NCBI GenBank assembly: GCA_009746045.1
Contig: RPFO01000165.1
Location: 60,001-124,000, forward strand
Direction: 5' to 3'
Source of the DNA: Mesostigma viride
Taxonomy: Eukaryota > Streptophyta > Mesostigmatophyceae > Mesostigmatales > Mesostigmataceae
DNA: 64,000 bases
Shown: positions 41,547-50,678 of the stretch, in pieces
Numbering within the stretch: the stretch's first letter is position 1
Layout of the letters: every line of letters begins with the position of its first letter
The notes under the pieces: model-generated
What the model saw: only the letters and a program-made list of their open reading frames with translations
Databases searched by the model: none
Told to the model about the DNA's origin: nothing
Translations under genes and position numbers: made by a program

Positions 41547-43970
41547 GCGGGAGGCGCTGCGGGCCGGCATCAAGGAGCCTACTGGGGATGCTTTAAGGTG
41601 GTTAACACGGCGATGGAGATGTTGATCGATCTTGAAAAGGCCAATATGGGGAAAGCAGACAGGAACGTGACCTCTCGTGGAGACCTTATAAGGGCAGTTG
41701 TGGAGGAACACGCGGGAAACACTACTCTGTCTGCGAAAGACCTGAGGGCCGCGCTCCCGGCGTGGGCAAAGCGCGATGACAAGCTCAATGTTATCAGACG
41801 CTTCAGGAAGAAAATCAATAAGGACGTGGATGCCTGGGTGGATGTGGCGGATGATGCACGTTTTTCGCTATTTACCCTTAGAAAACTCAAGTCCTTTTTG
41901 GGACCCCTAGTCCCTGGCGTCAACCGTTTTCTCCGCACGAAGAAGAAAAAAACCGCCAGTGCCCAAAAGGTATTTCCCATCTTCAGCTCTGGCAGGGGGG
42001 CTGCCAGTAAGGGTCACGCTATGTCCACTTACACGCTGATCCAGGTCCTCGTCATGGACTTGTACAACAGAAAACCGGGGCTTAAATGCTTCCGAGACAA
42101 GAAAAACATCAAGATCCGCGTTGCTTTCTCTGCCGACGGGCACACCATCTACAAGAGCCACACAGCGATTACCTCCTGTGTCATCCGCCTGATTGAAGAC
42201 GGGATTGAAGACGAGTGGTTCAGCTCCAAGCACCACTACTCCGTGGCTTTGTTCGAGGGCGGGGACGACCGAGAAAACCTGGAGGCCAACGGCAAAGAGT
42301 ATATGGCAGTTGCGGACTGGCTTGCCGACAACAAACTGCCAGTGATCATAGATGGTGAAGAAACGGGTGTTACCATGGAGGTCTACTTTCCAGGAGACAT
42401 GAAAGCACAATGGGCGTTCCGTGGCCTCAAAGACCTCCACGACCCCGACGGCATGTTCTGCTGCTGCTGTGAGTGTACCAAGGATGACCGGACTAAAGTT
42501 TGCGAACTCAAAGTGCCCAAAACTGGTCAGACACCGGAGGAGTTCGCTGAGGAGCACCACATCACGGTGGAAGATCTAGTTGAGCTAAACCCACCTCCCG
42601 CATCGAAAAGAACTCGCGACAACCTCACCCCGCATCAAAAAGAACTTTCGATCCAAGTACAGGCACTAGAAAACATCACCTTCTCAGCCGGGAAGGAAGT
42701 GGGTCGTGATGTGCCCAGGTGGTGTACTTCAGGCAAAGCTCAAACATCACGGCAGTACGTCAGAGTGCCACGGCTTTGGAAATGCCACCGCACAACTGGG
42801 CTCAACGACATGTTTACCAAGTACAAGGTGAGCAAGCATTACCCTCCTGATCCCCTACACACGAGAGTGAGGATGGTGGAATGCCAAATGAAGCTGCTGC
42901 AGGAGAAAATCATCAAGGACAAGAAGGTGGAGGCTTTTAACAAGACCATGGCGTCCATCGGAGTGGGATGGAATATTTGGAAGTGCAGTCCCAACGAGAA
43001 GGGCAATCTGAAAACCCCAGCTTACAAGGTGGTGAAGTTCCAAGGCTATCAAGCCAAAAAGCTCCTCGAGCAGTGGGAGAAATGGGTACCGTTGTTCGAT
43101 AGTAACCCCAGGACTCAGGAGCTATGGAGAGACCTGAAAGAGATAGTCGATATCTGTGAGAGTAAAGAACCAACATTAGAGCAGTCTGCCACTTTCCCTA
43201 GGTTGTGCCTGCGTTTCCAATGGCGCTTTGTGGCCCATTACAGCGATAGTGATTCTGGTGCATTCTACTTACACACTATAGGGGCACATTTGTGGCAATT
43301 TGTAATATGGCTAGTCACTATGCGTCGTGTCGACCAATCAGGAACAGAACAGCACCATGCGCTCCCTAACAGCTATGTTAAAAAGACTAGCGGGATGAAG
43401 GGTGCAAGCGGAACCACGGCAGGTCCAGTCCAGTACCGGCCAAGTGAAGCTCAACGGAAACAGGAGGGATGGAAGGGTGCGAAAGGGACCATCAGGATCA
43501 AGGCGGTTCATGCGCAGATACCCAACGACCCCTGCCTACAATTCATGGAAATGCAAGGCCGAACCAATGTGACTCGATTTCACCAAGTCACTTCAGATCC
43601 CAAAGTTGCCAAGTTCCTGCGCAACGATGAGATGGCCAAAACAGTTTATGACTGGGCAGCGAATGGCCATACTGAACCAGAGTACGACATGGAAGTTGAG
43701 AATCCCTCAGACGTATTCGCTGCCCGCGCCAAGAAGGACACCAAGAGGGATGAAGAGGATGATGACGACCCAGACTATGACTACGACGTGGACTATGAAG
43801 CACAATCAGACGATGAAGATGACAACTATGATGACGAAGAAGAAGAGGATGAAACATGGTTATCCGATTATGAAGATGAGGAAAGTAGTGTGGACCTTAC
43901 CGGCACGGCTGACGTTACTGGCACGGCTGATGTGCCTGAGGGTCCCGTGCAGAAGTCCCAAAGAACATAG
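41547..43970 (+). CDS. DDE-transposase-like protein (family not identified)
   Basis: The frame is open from 41,547; the first ATG is 41,613, and a 790-codon reading from GTG 41,598 is used for numbering. N-terminal basic helices (RRFRKKINKDV) are followed by a beta-strand with D180 (VAFSADGHTIY), GGD-rich text, and GDMKAQWAFRGL (D267) leading into a Cys cluster C288-C291, C293. Then come DPLH (D418, H421) and a helical region with SGTEQHH (E584, H586, H587). D180, D418 and E584 could form an RNase-H-fold D-D-E triad with an inserted zinc site, as in RAG1/Transib-type and several animal transposase-like proteins. The last 90 residues are very acidic. An upstream frame (41,116-41,625; KCKCEVC motif) overlaps and probably belongs to the same protein. 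Confidence 0.5.
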   Translation, partial: AGGAAGRHQGAYWGCFKVVNTAMEMLIDLEKANMGKADRNVTSRGDLIRAVVEEHAGNTTLSAKDLRAALPAWAKRDDKLNVIRRFRKKINKDVDAWVDVADDARFSLFTLRKLKSFLGPLVPGVNRFLRTKKKKTASAQKVFPIFSSGRGAASKGHAMSTYTLIQVLVMDLYNRKPGLKCFRDKKNIKIRVAFSADGHTIYKSHTAITSCVIRLIEDGIEDEWFSSKHHYSVALFEGGDDRENLEANGKEYMAVADWLADNKLPVIIDGEETGVTMEVYFPGDMKAQWAFRGLKDLHDPDGMFCCCCECTKDDRTKVCELKVPKTGQTPEEFAEEHHITVEDLVELNPPPASKRTRDNLTPHQKELSIQVQALENITFSAGKEVGRDVPRWCTSGKAQTSRQYVRVPRLWKCHRTTGLNDMFTKYKVSKHYPPDPLHTRVRMVECQMKLLQEKIIKDKKVEAFNKTMASIGVGWNIWKCSPNEKGNLKTPAYKVVKFQGYQAKKLLEQWEKWVPLFDSNPRTQELWRDLKEIVDICESKEPTLEQSATFPRLCLRFQWRFVAHYSDSDSGAFYLHTIGAHLWQFVIWLVTMRRVDQSGTEQHHALPNSYVKKTSGMKGASGTTAGPVQYRPSEAQRKQEGWKGAKGTIRIKAVHAQIPNDPCLQFMEMQGRTNVTRFHQVTSDPKVAKFLRNDEMAKTVYDWAANGHTEPEYDMEVENPSDVFAARAKKDTKRDEEDDDDPDYDYDVDYEAQSDDEDDNYDDEEEEDETWLSDYEDEESSVDLTGTADVTGTADVPEGPVQKSQRT

Positions 43971-44282
43971 CAATGACGTATAATACATGTGAACGGGCAA
44001 CCCGATATATACAAACACGCATTGTATGTTCCAAATAATAAATTATTTACATGGCCTGAATTTGTCATTGGTTGTCTGCGTGAAAATATATTTATTCAAA
44101 AATAAAATAAAACAAGTGAACACAATTAAACATGCAACTGTGACTTTATAAACAGGTTGAGGCATGTACTGAAGTAGGCAATGAACGTCGGCGTCTAATG
44201 CACGACGAGAGGGAGGGCGCCTGGGCTTCTCTCCTTAAAACAGCACTCCACAGCATGGGGTGTCTGCACTAATGTACATGCT
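43971..44282. other. Convergent 3' intergenic, AT-rich
   Basis: It contains AATAAA-like signals on both strands (about 44,038 plus; 44,095-44,110), fitting 3' ends of the two convergent ORFs. No gene was seen. Confidence 0.5.
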
Positions 44283-44654
44283 TTACTCAATATCCGCATC
44301 TGCAATGAGCAGCCAAGACCCTACGCGGGCATCGACCCCCATGTCACTCCCTAGCTCCCTTATCCTTTTCTCCTCATCCAGGCAGCAATCCCACAACCCA
44401 TCAGTAAACTGAATTTCTGTGTTATACTTGCCCCTACGAGGGTCGTAGACCTGGGTCACGACCCCCCAGTCCCACCTGTATTCCACCTGCCCATCCACAC
44501 CCTTGGTGTAAAACTTCATGGCCAGCTCCAGCTGCGCCTTGATAGCACCTTGGCTGATCTTGTCACCATCACGCATGGTGATGGGCAGGTGCTTGGCGTG
44601 TGCAGTGTTCTTCCTGCATCCACCATAATGGTTTTTATAATAAAGCGTAACCAT
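44283..44654 (-). CDS. Small ORF convergent with the transposase-like gene
   Basis: It encodes 124 residues from ATG 44654; the open frame extends upstream to a GTG at 44,738, but the ATG gives the more protein-like start (MVTLYYKNHYGG). The C-terminal half reads WDWGVVTQVYDPRRGKYN followed by EIQFTDGLWDCCLDEE. That is the W-G-V...Y...F-D-G pattern of small SH3/Tudor-like beta-barrels. Function unknown. Its place inside the inverted-repeat unit suggests an accessory gene of that unit. Confidence 0.5.
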   Translation of the reverse strand: MVTLYYKNHYGGCRKNTAHAKHLPITMRDGDKISQGAIKAQLELAMKFYTKGVDGQVEYRWDWGVVTQVYDPRRGKYNTEIQFTDGLWDCCLDEEKRIRELGSDMGVDARVGSWLLIADADIE

Positions 44655-44874
44655 GGGGCATGCGCGCGTGGTGGGCATACAAGGGGGCAAACGATCGTGG
44701 CTGGTGGCAGGGGCTTCAGCAAATGTGGGCACCGCCACATACTAACCCGAGCCCCAGTGCCGAGCTGCGGCCTGCCCAGCCCGGCCATTGCTTAATTTAT
44801 ATACAGATGTCATTAAAAAATTAACTACAAAAATTGATGACACATGTATACTGCTTCAAACCAATTGTTATATT

Positions 44875-46392
44875 CAGCTATGGGTGCTGCGGAGCAAAAA
44901 CCCAAAAGCACTGGTTGCACTGGCCACTTGGCCAGTGGTGAGACTTCCAGTTGTTAACCGGCCAGGCGTAGTTCCTCGCCCGGTTAACTAAAAGAAAAGA
45001 AAATGATTACCTCCGGTCCGCACCTTTTCCCCAGCTTGGGGTCTTTGGTGGGCCGGATGCCGTGACAGGTGCTCAACTGTCGCTTGGTCGACCCAGTGCG
45101 CGAGCTGGTGCTCCGTACCTGGGGATGCTTGCACCCCGGGTTGGAGCCGGATGGCTGGCACTGGCAACCCGTGTCTCGGTCCGCGGCCTGCGGCTTTTTC
45201 TTCAGAAATTGCTGCTGGCCAGCAAACTTTGCAATTGCCTTCCGCCGAGGGGGGGGTGGTTGGGGCTGGGGACGGCGATGGGAAAAGCGCCTAAGCTAGA
45301 AATTTTTTCCCCACGCATAGAAACCTCGGGGGGAATGCGGTCTTGGCTGAACGGACTCTCGTTCAGCCAGGTGCCTGGGGCTGTGGCCTCGGGCATCCGG
45401 GCTGGCGGGGCCTGGGCTAGGTCCACGTTTTTTCTCGAAGCACCCCGGGTCTATGGGGAGACGGCCATAGCGGTACCGACTCGGGGCCCCGAGAGGGGTC
45501 ATGATAGGCTGGCCGTGCGCAATCGCAGTGCAAATGCGCTGGGCCTTTTTGGGCCTGGCCATGCATCCACAGCCGCCGGGCACACGCCTCCCGATGTGGG
45601 GGGGCTCCCGTTTTGCGGCAGGGCGGTCACTTGTGACAACGAGCAAGGTGGAGTGCGGCTTCAAGGGAAAGCCAGGGCGGGGGTGATTGGGCAACGTACT
45701 TCATGAAGGGCCTTGAACGGCGTGCCTCCGGGCATGTCAATTAGTGTCACATGTATGCTTCCACTTATTGTTTTAATGAAGATGCTGGTTTTTGTGGGAG
45801 CTACGTGGGACATGAATCGGGGTTCTTTGAACGGAGTTTCTTCTATACGTGAATGCGGGAACAAGAGGCCGCTGGATGAGCGGCTTATAGGTCGCAGTGT
45901 TTACTCGTAGCTGTTTGGCTAGAGCTTTTGTGATTAGTAGATGCAATATAGTGCATGGTTGAAAAATGAATTAAATAAAATGTGCGTTCCGCGCTTGGGT
46001 TGATTATACCCGGGCGGAACGGGGCGTGAGGTGCAGTGCCCCTGAAAAGAACAACCTACGCATTATTTAATACTAGCCGTGCAGATTCGGGATATTCTAC
46101 CCCCGGTCTGTACGGTTAGCGTCTTACTAGCATCCACTAAACATAAGGGTTTAATGACGTCAGTTAGCTAGGGATAAGGGAGGTTTTGCGACTAAAAGCC
46201 GCTCTGGCTGGTTTTGTCGGCCTCTTTCTTTGCTCCCCACCCACCCACCCTTGGTTGCCTCTAGGGCAACGTACTTCATGAAGGGCCTTGAACGGCGTGC
46301 CTCCGGGCATGTCAATTAGTGTCACATGTATGCTTCCACTTATTGTTTTAATGAAGATGCTGGTTTTTAGTGGGAGCTACGTGGGACATGAA
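44875..46392 (-). repeat. Right long inverted repeat
   Basis: Reverse complement of 36,912-38,432. Differences noted: GGTTTTTAGTGGG for GGTTTTTGTGGG near the end, a changed word near 46,130, and a shorter C run. Sub-block order is conserved, so it was copied as a whole. Confidence 0.9.
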
Positions 46393-46466
46393 TAATCATT
46401 GCATCCGGTCATATAAAGAAGACAACCAACACAAGTTACACCAAAATTAAAAACTTCCCTATACGG

Positions 46467-46925
46467 TGAGGAGTGAGGAGTGAGGAGTGAGGAGTGAGGA
46501 GTGAGGAGTGATGAGTGATGAGTGAGGAGTGAGGAGTGAGGAGTGAGGAGTGAGGAGTGAGGAGTGAGGAGTGAGGAGTGAGGAGTGAGGAGTGAGGAGT
46601 GAGGAGTGAGGAGTGAGGAGTGAGGAGTGAGGAGTGAGGAGTGAGGAGTGAGGAGGGAGGAGGGAGGAGGGACTCAGGCGGGAGGAGGGAGGAGGGAGGA
46701 GGGAGGAGGGAGGAGGGAGGAGGGAGGAGGGAGGAGGGAGGAGGGAGGAGGAGGGAGGAGGGAGGAGGGAGGAGGGAGGAGGGAGGAGGGAGGAGGGAGG
46801 AGGGAGGAGGGAGGAGGGAGGAGGGAGGAGGGAGGAGGGAGGAGGGAGGAGGGAGGAGGGAGGAGGGAGGAGGGAGGAGGGAGGAGGGAGGGAGGAGGGA
46901 GGAGGGAGGAGGGAGGAGGGAGGAG
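46467..46925. repeat. Heptanucleotide arrays (GAGTGAG)n then (GAGGGAG)n
   Basis: Tandem GTGAGGA units to about 46,653 pass directly into GGGAGGA units to 46,925, a single T-to-G change in the same heptamer. A CTCAGGC interruption lies at 46,672. Open frames across them (PPSSLL on one strand, REEGG on the other) are repeat artefacts. Confidence 0.97.
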
Positions 46926-47216
46926 GATGGCACAGCACAACAGTAGAGGGCCATGCATGGTGATGGCATTGAGTAGTTGGTTGTGATGCATGCTCACGTC
47001 ACGTTGAATTAATACATTATGCATCTAGCCCTGTAATTTTAATGTGGCTATACCCATGCATGCCAGCTCAGATTTTTATACACTAAGCCGTGGTATCAAT
47101 ACCTCTATAATGGAGCACTTGCATGCTTTACAGGTGGGCACATGGGTAATCCCAGTTTTAAGAAGAGAAATGGAACACGGTATGGTACTAAGCATGAGCT
47201 ACTACTAAGCATGAGC
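46926..47216. other. Intergenic; 3' flank of the BAH-like gene
   Basis: Nothing recognised; some of it is likely 3' untranslated sequence of the minus-strand gene ending at 47,217. Confidence 0.45.
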
Positions 47217-47337
47217 TTACTTGGTGCTGCTGCTTGGTCCGCCATCCTCCACCGCGCCGCTCTTGTCAGCCTTCCTCTTCGACCTGGCGGCCTTCTTCTC
47301 CTCCCTCGCTGCCCTCGTTGCCATTCGCTCCTTGTAA
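47217..47337 (-). CDS. BAH-like-domain gene, last exon
   Basis: The acceptor CATGGCAG is at 47,338. The likely frame is a basic tail (YKERMATRAAREEKKAARSK) ending TAA at 47,217. Strict phase from exon 4 would instead give a short acidic reading, so one junction in the model is probably off by a base. Confidence 0.45.
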
Positions 47338-47473
47338 CTGCCATGAAACACAAGGCAAGAAAAGCACCGCATGCAGACAAGAAAAGATATGAGTAAGTCA
47401 GATTCATCATGTGTTGCACAAGCAGCTGTCCCCCACCCCCAACCCACCCTGACTGAGAAAGCAATTTCCTTAC

Positions 47474-47558
47474 CTGCGGAAGGTGCCAGGACGTGTCCTC
47501 CGTGTCCCACTGCACACGCCCACCTTCGCTGATGGATCGCACGTGAGCGCTTCGGAAG
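47474..47558 (-). CDS. BAH-like-domain gene, exon 4
   Basis: 85 nt between TTGGTGCAG|CTTCCG and CCGCAG|GTAAGG; encodes FRSAHVRSISEGGRVQWDTE and a few more residues, in phase with exon 3. Confidence 0.55.
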
Positions 47559-47728
47559 CTGCACCAAGTTCGAGACACCATTGGGTGGTTTAAGCAAGGC
47601 ATAACATCGGGTATACAACATTGGGTCAGGCAAGTGAAGTCACATGCCATGCACACGGGCAGACAAGCAACGAGGACAGCTTGACAAACAAGCAAAACAA
47701 CGAGGACACCTTGTCAACAGCAACTTAC

Positions 47729-47868
47729 GTGGTGATGCCGGTGGCCGGCACGTGGATGAACTCTATGGGCCCGTGCACCTCCATCTTGGAGGTTCTCTTG
47801 TACGTCATCTCCCACCACTTGTTGCCGAGCACGCTCGACAGCTTGGAGGGATCGATCCTCGAACGACG
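47729..47868 (-). CDS. BAH-like-domain gene, exon 3
   Basis: Bounded by AATGCAG|GCGTCG and CCAC|GTAAGT. The frame reading SSVLGNKWWEMTYKRTSKM and FIHVPATGI is the most protein-like and joins in phase to the following exon. Confidence 0.55.
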
Positions 47869-48004
47869 CCTGCATTATTTAGGACGCCAGTGCAATATTA
47901 TCCTAGCTAAAGCATTAGGCAATCATCACAGTTTGTTGAAAGCATTACAGAATTTCACAGCACAAAGTGATAAAGCAAAAGGAAAAGATGCAAACATGAC
48001 GTAC

Positions 48005-48331
48005 CAGCAAAACACTGCCGTCGCTGCCAGGCCCGTCACACGGCACGAATGCCTTTAGCACACCCTCGGGCAGGGACAGGAAGGCGTTGGATGACGTGCA
48101 CACGGTGAAGAACCGGAGGTTCCCAGCCGGTGCACGCTCCGAGAGGTGGCCTGCGAAGTGACTACGCATGGCAGCCCGCATTGCCTGGCTAAAGGCGCGC
48201 TGCCCCAGGCTTGCCACCACCGGGCTGCCACCGGTGGCCACCGCCGTCAGCTGCGGCATTGCTTCCGCAAATGCCTTTGCTGACGGGGGCCCGATGGGCT
48301 GGAGCTTGCCCTCATTCTTCCAGTAGAAAAG
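48005..48331 (-). CDS. BAH-like-domain gene, exon 2
   Basis: The acceptor TTCCCACAG at 48,332 joins in phase 0 to the previous exon. The text is LFYWKNEGKLQPIG, an Ala-rich helical region (AFAEAMPQL, QAMRAAMRSHF), then FFTVCTSSNAFLSL. The donor CTG|GTACGT at 48,005 is the better signal, but the frame of the next exon fits better with an earlier donor within GTGCC|GTGTGA (about 48,031). Confidence 0.6.
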
Positions 48332-48465
48332 CTGTGGGAAAACCATCTCGCAAAAGTCCATAAACTCGCAGGCATTGCATGGAAGCCGGTAAGAACGAAT
48401 ACAAGAGACGCATTATAATGCTTGGCATAAACTCAATCAACAAGATTGAAGAAATACAACTTGCC

Positions 48466-48851
48466 TGCGGGACAACCGCATCGGTTTGCAGCAGCAGGTC
48501 AGGGCTCCAAGGCGGCTGAACGTTCACGATGCCGCAAATCATGCTGGCCGGGAAAATCACCACCGCGGAGCTTGGCAAAAGGACAAGCCCGCGGGATTCT
48601 CCCGGCCAGCAAACTGCCTGGGCTAGCGCGGGTGGCAGCTCCTGTGGTTCATAAAACCACCGCCCCTCCACTGCCCACTGGTCACCGGCCTCTACATTGC
48701 CGTGCTGCTCCAGTCCATCCCTGGGCTTCACCTGATCCCACCGCAATATCTTTGTGATTTCTGCATAATAAATAGTGTTGCCTGGTCCCCGCAGGCCTAG
48801 TAACTGCACACCCCACCGCAATGGTGAGGCCACTGCTTTCCAGGCAGACAC
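48466..48851 (-). CDS. BAH-like-domain gene, exon 1 of the visible five
   Basis: The open frame reads NTIYYAEITKILRWDQVKP, then VEGRWFYEPQEL and LVLLPSSAVVIFPASMICGIVNV. The order (strand, x-RWFYxPxEL, later S..V..ASMI.G..V) matches a BAH domain, a chromatin-associated fold. The exon ends at CCGCAG|GCAAGT (48,466), a GC donor, in phase 0. The 5' end is uncertain: an acceptor TTATGCAG at about 48,760 would start the exon within the domain, so an upstream exon may exist. Confidence 0.6.
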
Positions 48852-49690
48852 ACATTACACCCCCATCTGCCCCAGGCTTTGCTGCAAAAAGCCCGGGGCA
48901 CCATGCCGCCTTCCCCTCTATCACGTTATCTCGATACGCGTTTCTAGCTAGCTTGTACATTTTCAACGCTATAATAATCTGTCAAGTGCGCAGCCACCAT
49001 CGCAACAACACTCACGTATTATTTCCATTTCATTCAACCACAACGGCCCACCCCAACGACCTCCGAGTCTCGGTCACTGTAATGCCCAGCTCGTAACCGG
49101 CGGTGACCGTCGCGTGTCCGCCCCTAGAACCCCCGGTCTGTCAGTCAGTAACCCCCGGTCGCGTTTCCGTTTCTATACGTCGGTTGACCGTTTGTTACCG
49201 TTTCCCCCCCCGTTTTCTTCCGAGGCATTTAAGTCCAGATCTGAAGTAGGGTGGATCTCGCAGTGCCAGGTGCGTCGATTGAAAAAACGGCCGAAATCGG
49301 ACGAACAAAGTTAACATAGGTTGATGGAACCGGTGTTTTTCGGGGGGTCTCAAACACAGCCATTTTTGATGAGTGTGGTGGGGTATTGCTATGCACGTCT
49401 CGTGCTGAGTGGGATAATAACCGTCGCCACGTAACGTAACCGTGCACCAGAGGGGAAAACGGCTACTCTGAACAGACCCGCCGTACCGGTTTTTCCACTT
49501 CGCATGGATAAGGGGGCGGAACGCGCCTCGTGGACCGGGAAAGCGCGTGACGCGTGTGGCGTCGCGCTGAAAGCGAAATCGCGGACCGGTGCCCGACACG
49601 TGGCAGGAGACGCTGCGCCGCCTCACCGCCCCGCGGCCGCCCAGCCCGGCCCCGGCACCCGCGGCCCCACCCCGGCCCACCGGCCCACCG
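48852..49690. other. 5' flank of the BAH-like gene; contains dispersed repeat
   Basis: It includes the reverse-complement copy (about 49,350-49,400) of the 45-bp segment seen near 29,750, and CpG-rich words with CGGTnACCG symmetry around 49,100-49,210. No further gene could be supported. Confidence 0.5.
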
Positions 49691-49850
49691 CCCCGGCCCC
49701 AACCGCCCAACCACCCCAACCACCCCAACCACCCCAATAACCCTAATAACCCCAATAGCCCCAATAATCCCAATCACCCCAATAGCCTCAATAGCCCCAA
49801 TAGCCCCAATAACCCCAATAGCCCCAATAGCCCCACCGGAACACCGCCGC
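49690..49850. repeat. (CCCCAATAG)-type minisatellite
   Basis: About 16 copies of a 9-bp unit CCCCAATAR/CCCCAACCA in tandem, drifting from CCCCAACCA to CCCCAATAG along the array. Confidence 0.92.
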
Positions 49851-49929
49851 CACCCACGCCCAGAAAAAACACACATATAAGGGGAAAAAAACAAATGATT
49901 ACCATCGCCTGCGGGCGGAGGGATCGCGC

Positions 49930-50080
49930 GGAGTCGCTACCCTTGACTGGGAAGATGACAGAAACGTGGACCCGAGGCACGCAGCTAACGGGAACGGACC
50001 GGCGCGGAGTCGCTACCCTTAGCTGGGAAGATGACAGAAACGCGGGTTCGAACCCCCACACATTTTTTTTTTTTTTTGTT
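49930..50080 (+). repeat. Duplicated 40-bp unit with a tRNA-like B-box and T-run
   Basis: GCGGAGTCGCTACCCTT(G/A) to GATGACAGAAACG occurs twice (about 49,930 and 50,002). The second copy continues into GCGGGTTCGAACCCCC, a Pol III B-box/T-loop, then a run of 15 T's. This suggests a Pol III-transcribed SINE or tRNA-derived fragment; no full cloverleaf was found. Confidence 0.45.
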
Positions 50081-50109
50081 TCTTTTACCCCACTAAGTGT
50101 AAGGACCCT

Positions 50110-50205
50110 TTTGCCCCCCACGACCCCACACGGCCCGCCCACGGCCCCCACGGCCCCCACGCCCGCCCACGACCCCCCACGGCCCCCACGCCCGCCCACG
50201 GTTAG
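50110..50205. repeat. (CCCCCACGG/CCCGCCCACG)n C-rich minisatellite
   Basis: Tandem GGCCCCCACGGCCCCCACGCCCGCCCACGACC words on a strongly strand-biased C-rich background. Confidence 0.8.
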
Positions 50206-50678
50206 AAACTGAAGCGTGCTGAGGCTAGCAACTGCCAGCGGCAAACACAAAAGACCAACACCACCTTGGCCTGGCGTCTCACTTCCAGCGAAGTAGAAAC
50301 GCCAACCGCCTGCAAGGCGGTTAGTGCTCACCGTGCCAAACTATTAATGTGTGCCATAAAATAGGCGTTCAGTGGGTGCAATTAAGTAGCGATGCAACCC
50401 AACCGTCGGCTGAAAATATAGTTGGTAACACTTAATCAAGCTATCTTGTTTTCTACTGTTGGCTCGAGGCGTATTTTTCTCATTTCTCGTTTTTAGGATT
50501 AAATCAAAAAAGTGTTTTTTCATTAAAAAATAAGTTACACAGCCATTTTAAGTCACCCAGGTAAAGCTTTCGTGCTGAAGCCGTATGTCTCATCAAAACA
50601 CACCATATCTAGACATGCATATCTGTTTTTACATGGACCTCATGAAATCACATTATCCCATGGAACACATTTCTGCAT
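50206..50678. other. Intergenic; dispersed repeat only
   Basis: The segment 50,449-50,500 (TTGTTTTCTAC..TTGGCTC..GG.G.ATTTTTCTC) recurs in similar form at about 52,329-52,375. No gene was recognised. Confidence 0.5.

Larger units (their letters stand above)
36912..46392 (+). mobile_element. Candidate large DNA transposon with 1.5-kb inverted repeats
   Basis: Segment 36912-38432 is repeated in reverse complement at 44875-46392 with few differences (small indels only seen). The inner 6.4 kb carries a long ORF with DDE-transposase-like features (41,547-43,970) preceded by a repetitive Ala/Gly/Gln-coding region, and a convergent small ORF (44,283-44,654). Ends read TTCATGTCCCACGTAG. No clear target duplication was seen, which weakens the case. 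Parts of the repeat recur inside (126-bp block at 36,912-37,042 and 37,491-37,618; 420-bp block at 37,073-37,490 and 38,455-38,875). A segmental inverted duplication is the alternative. Confidence 0.55.

Noticed and set aside
45062-45706. 214-codon ORF in the right inverted repeat
   Set aside because: The same region in the left repeat is frameshifted at a C-run and the opposite strand is equally open; GC-rich chance frame more likely.
46436-47024. Ser/Pro/Leu-rich and Arg/Glu/Gly-rich open frames
   Set aside because: Translated heptamer arrays; every frame is open because the repeats lack stops.
49990-50070. Complete tRNA gene upstream of the T-run
   Set aside because: Only the T-loop/B-box is convincing; no acceptor or D-arm pairing was found.
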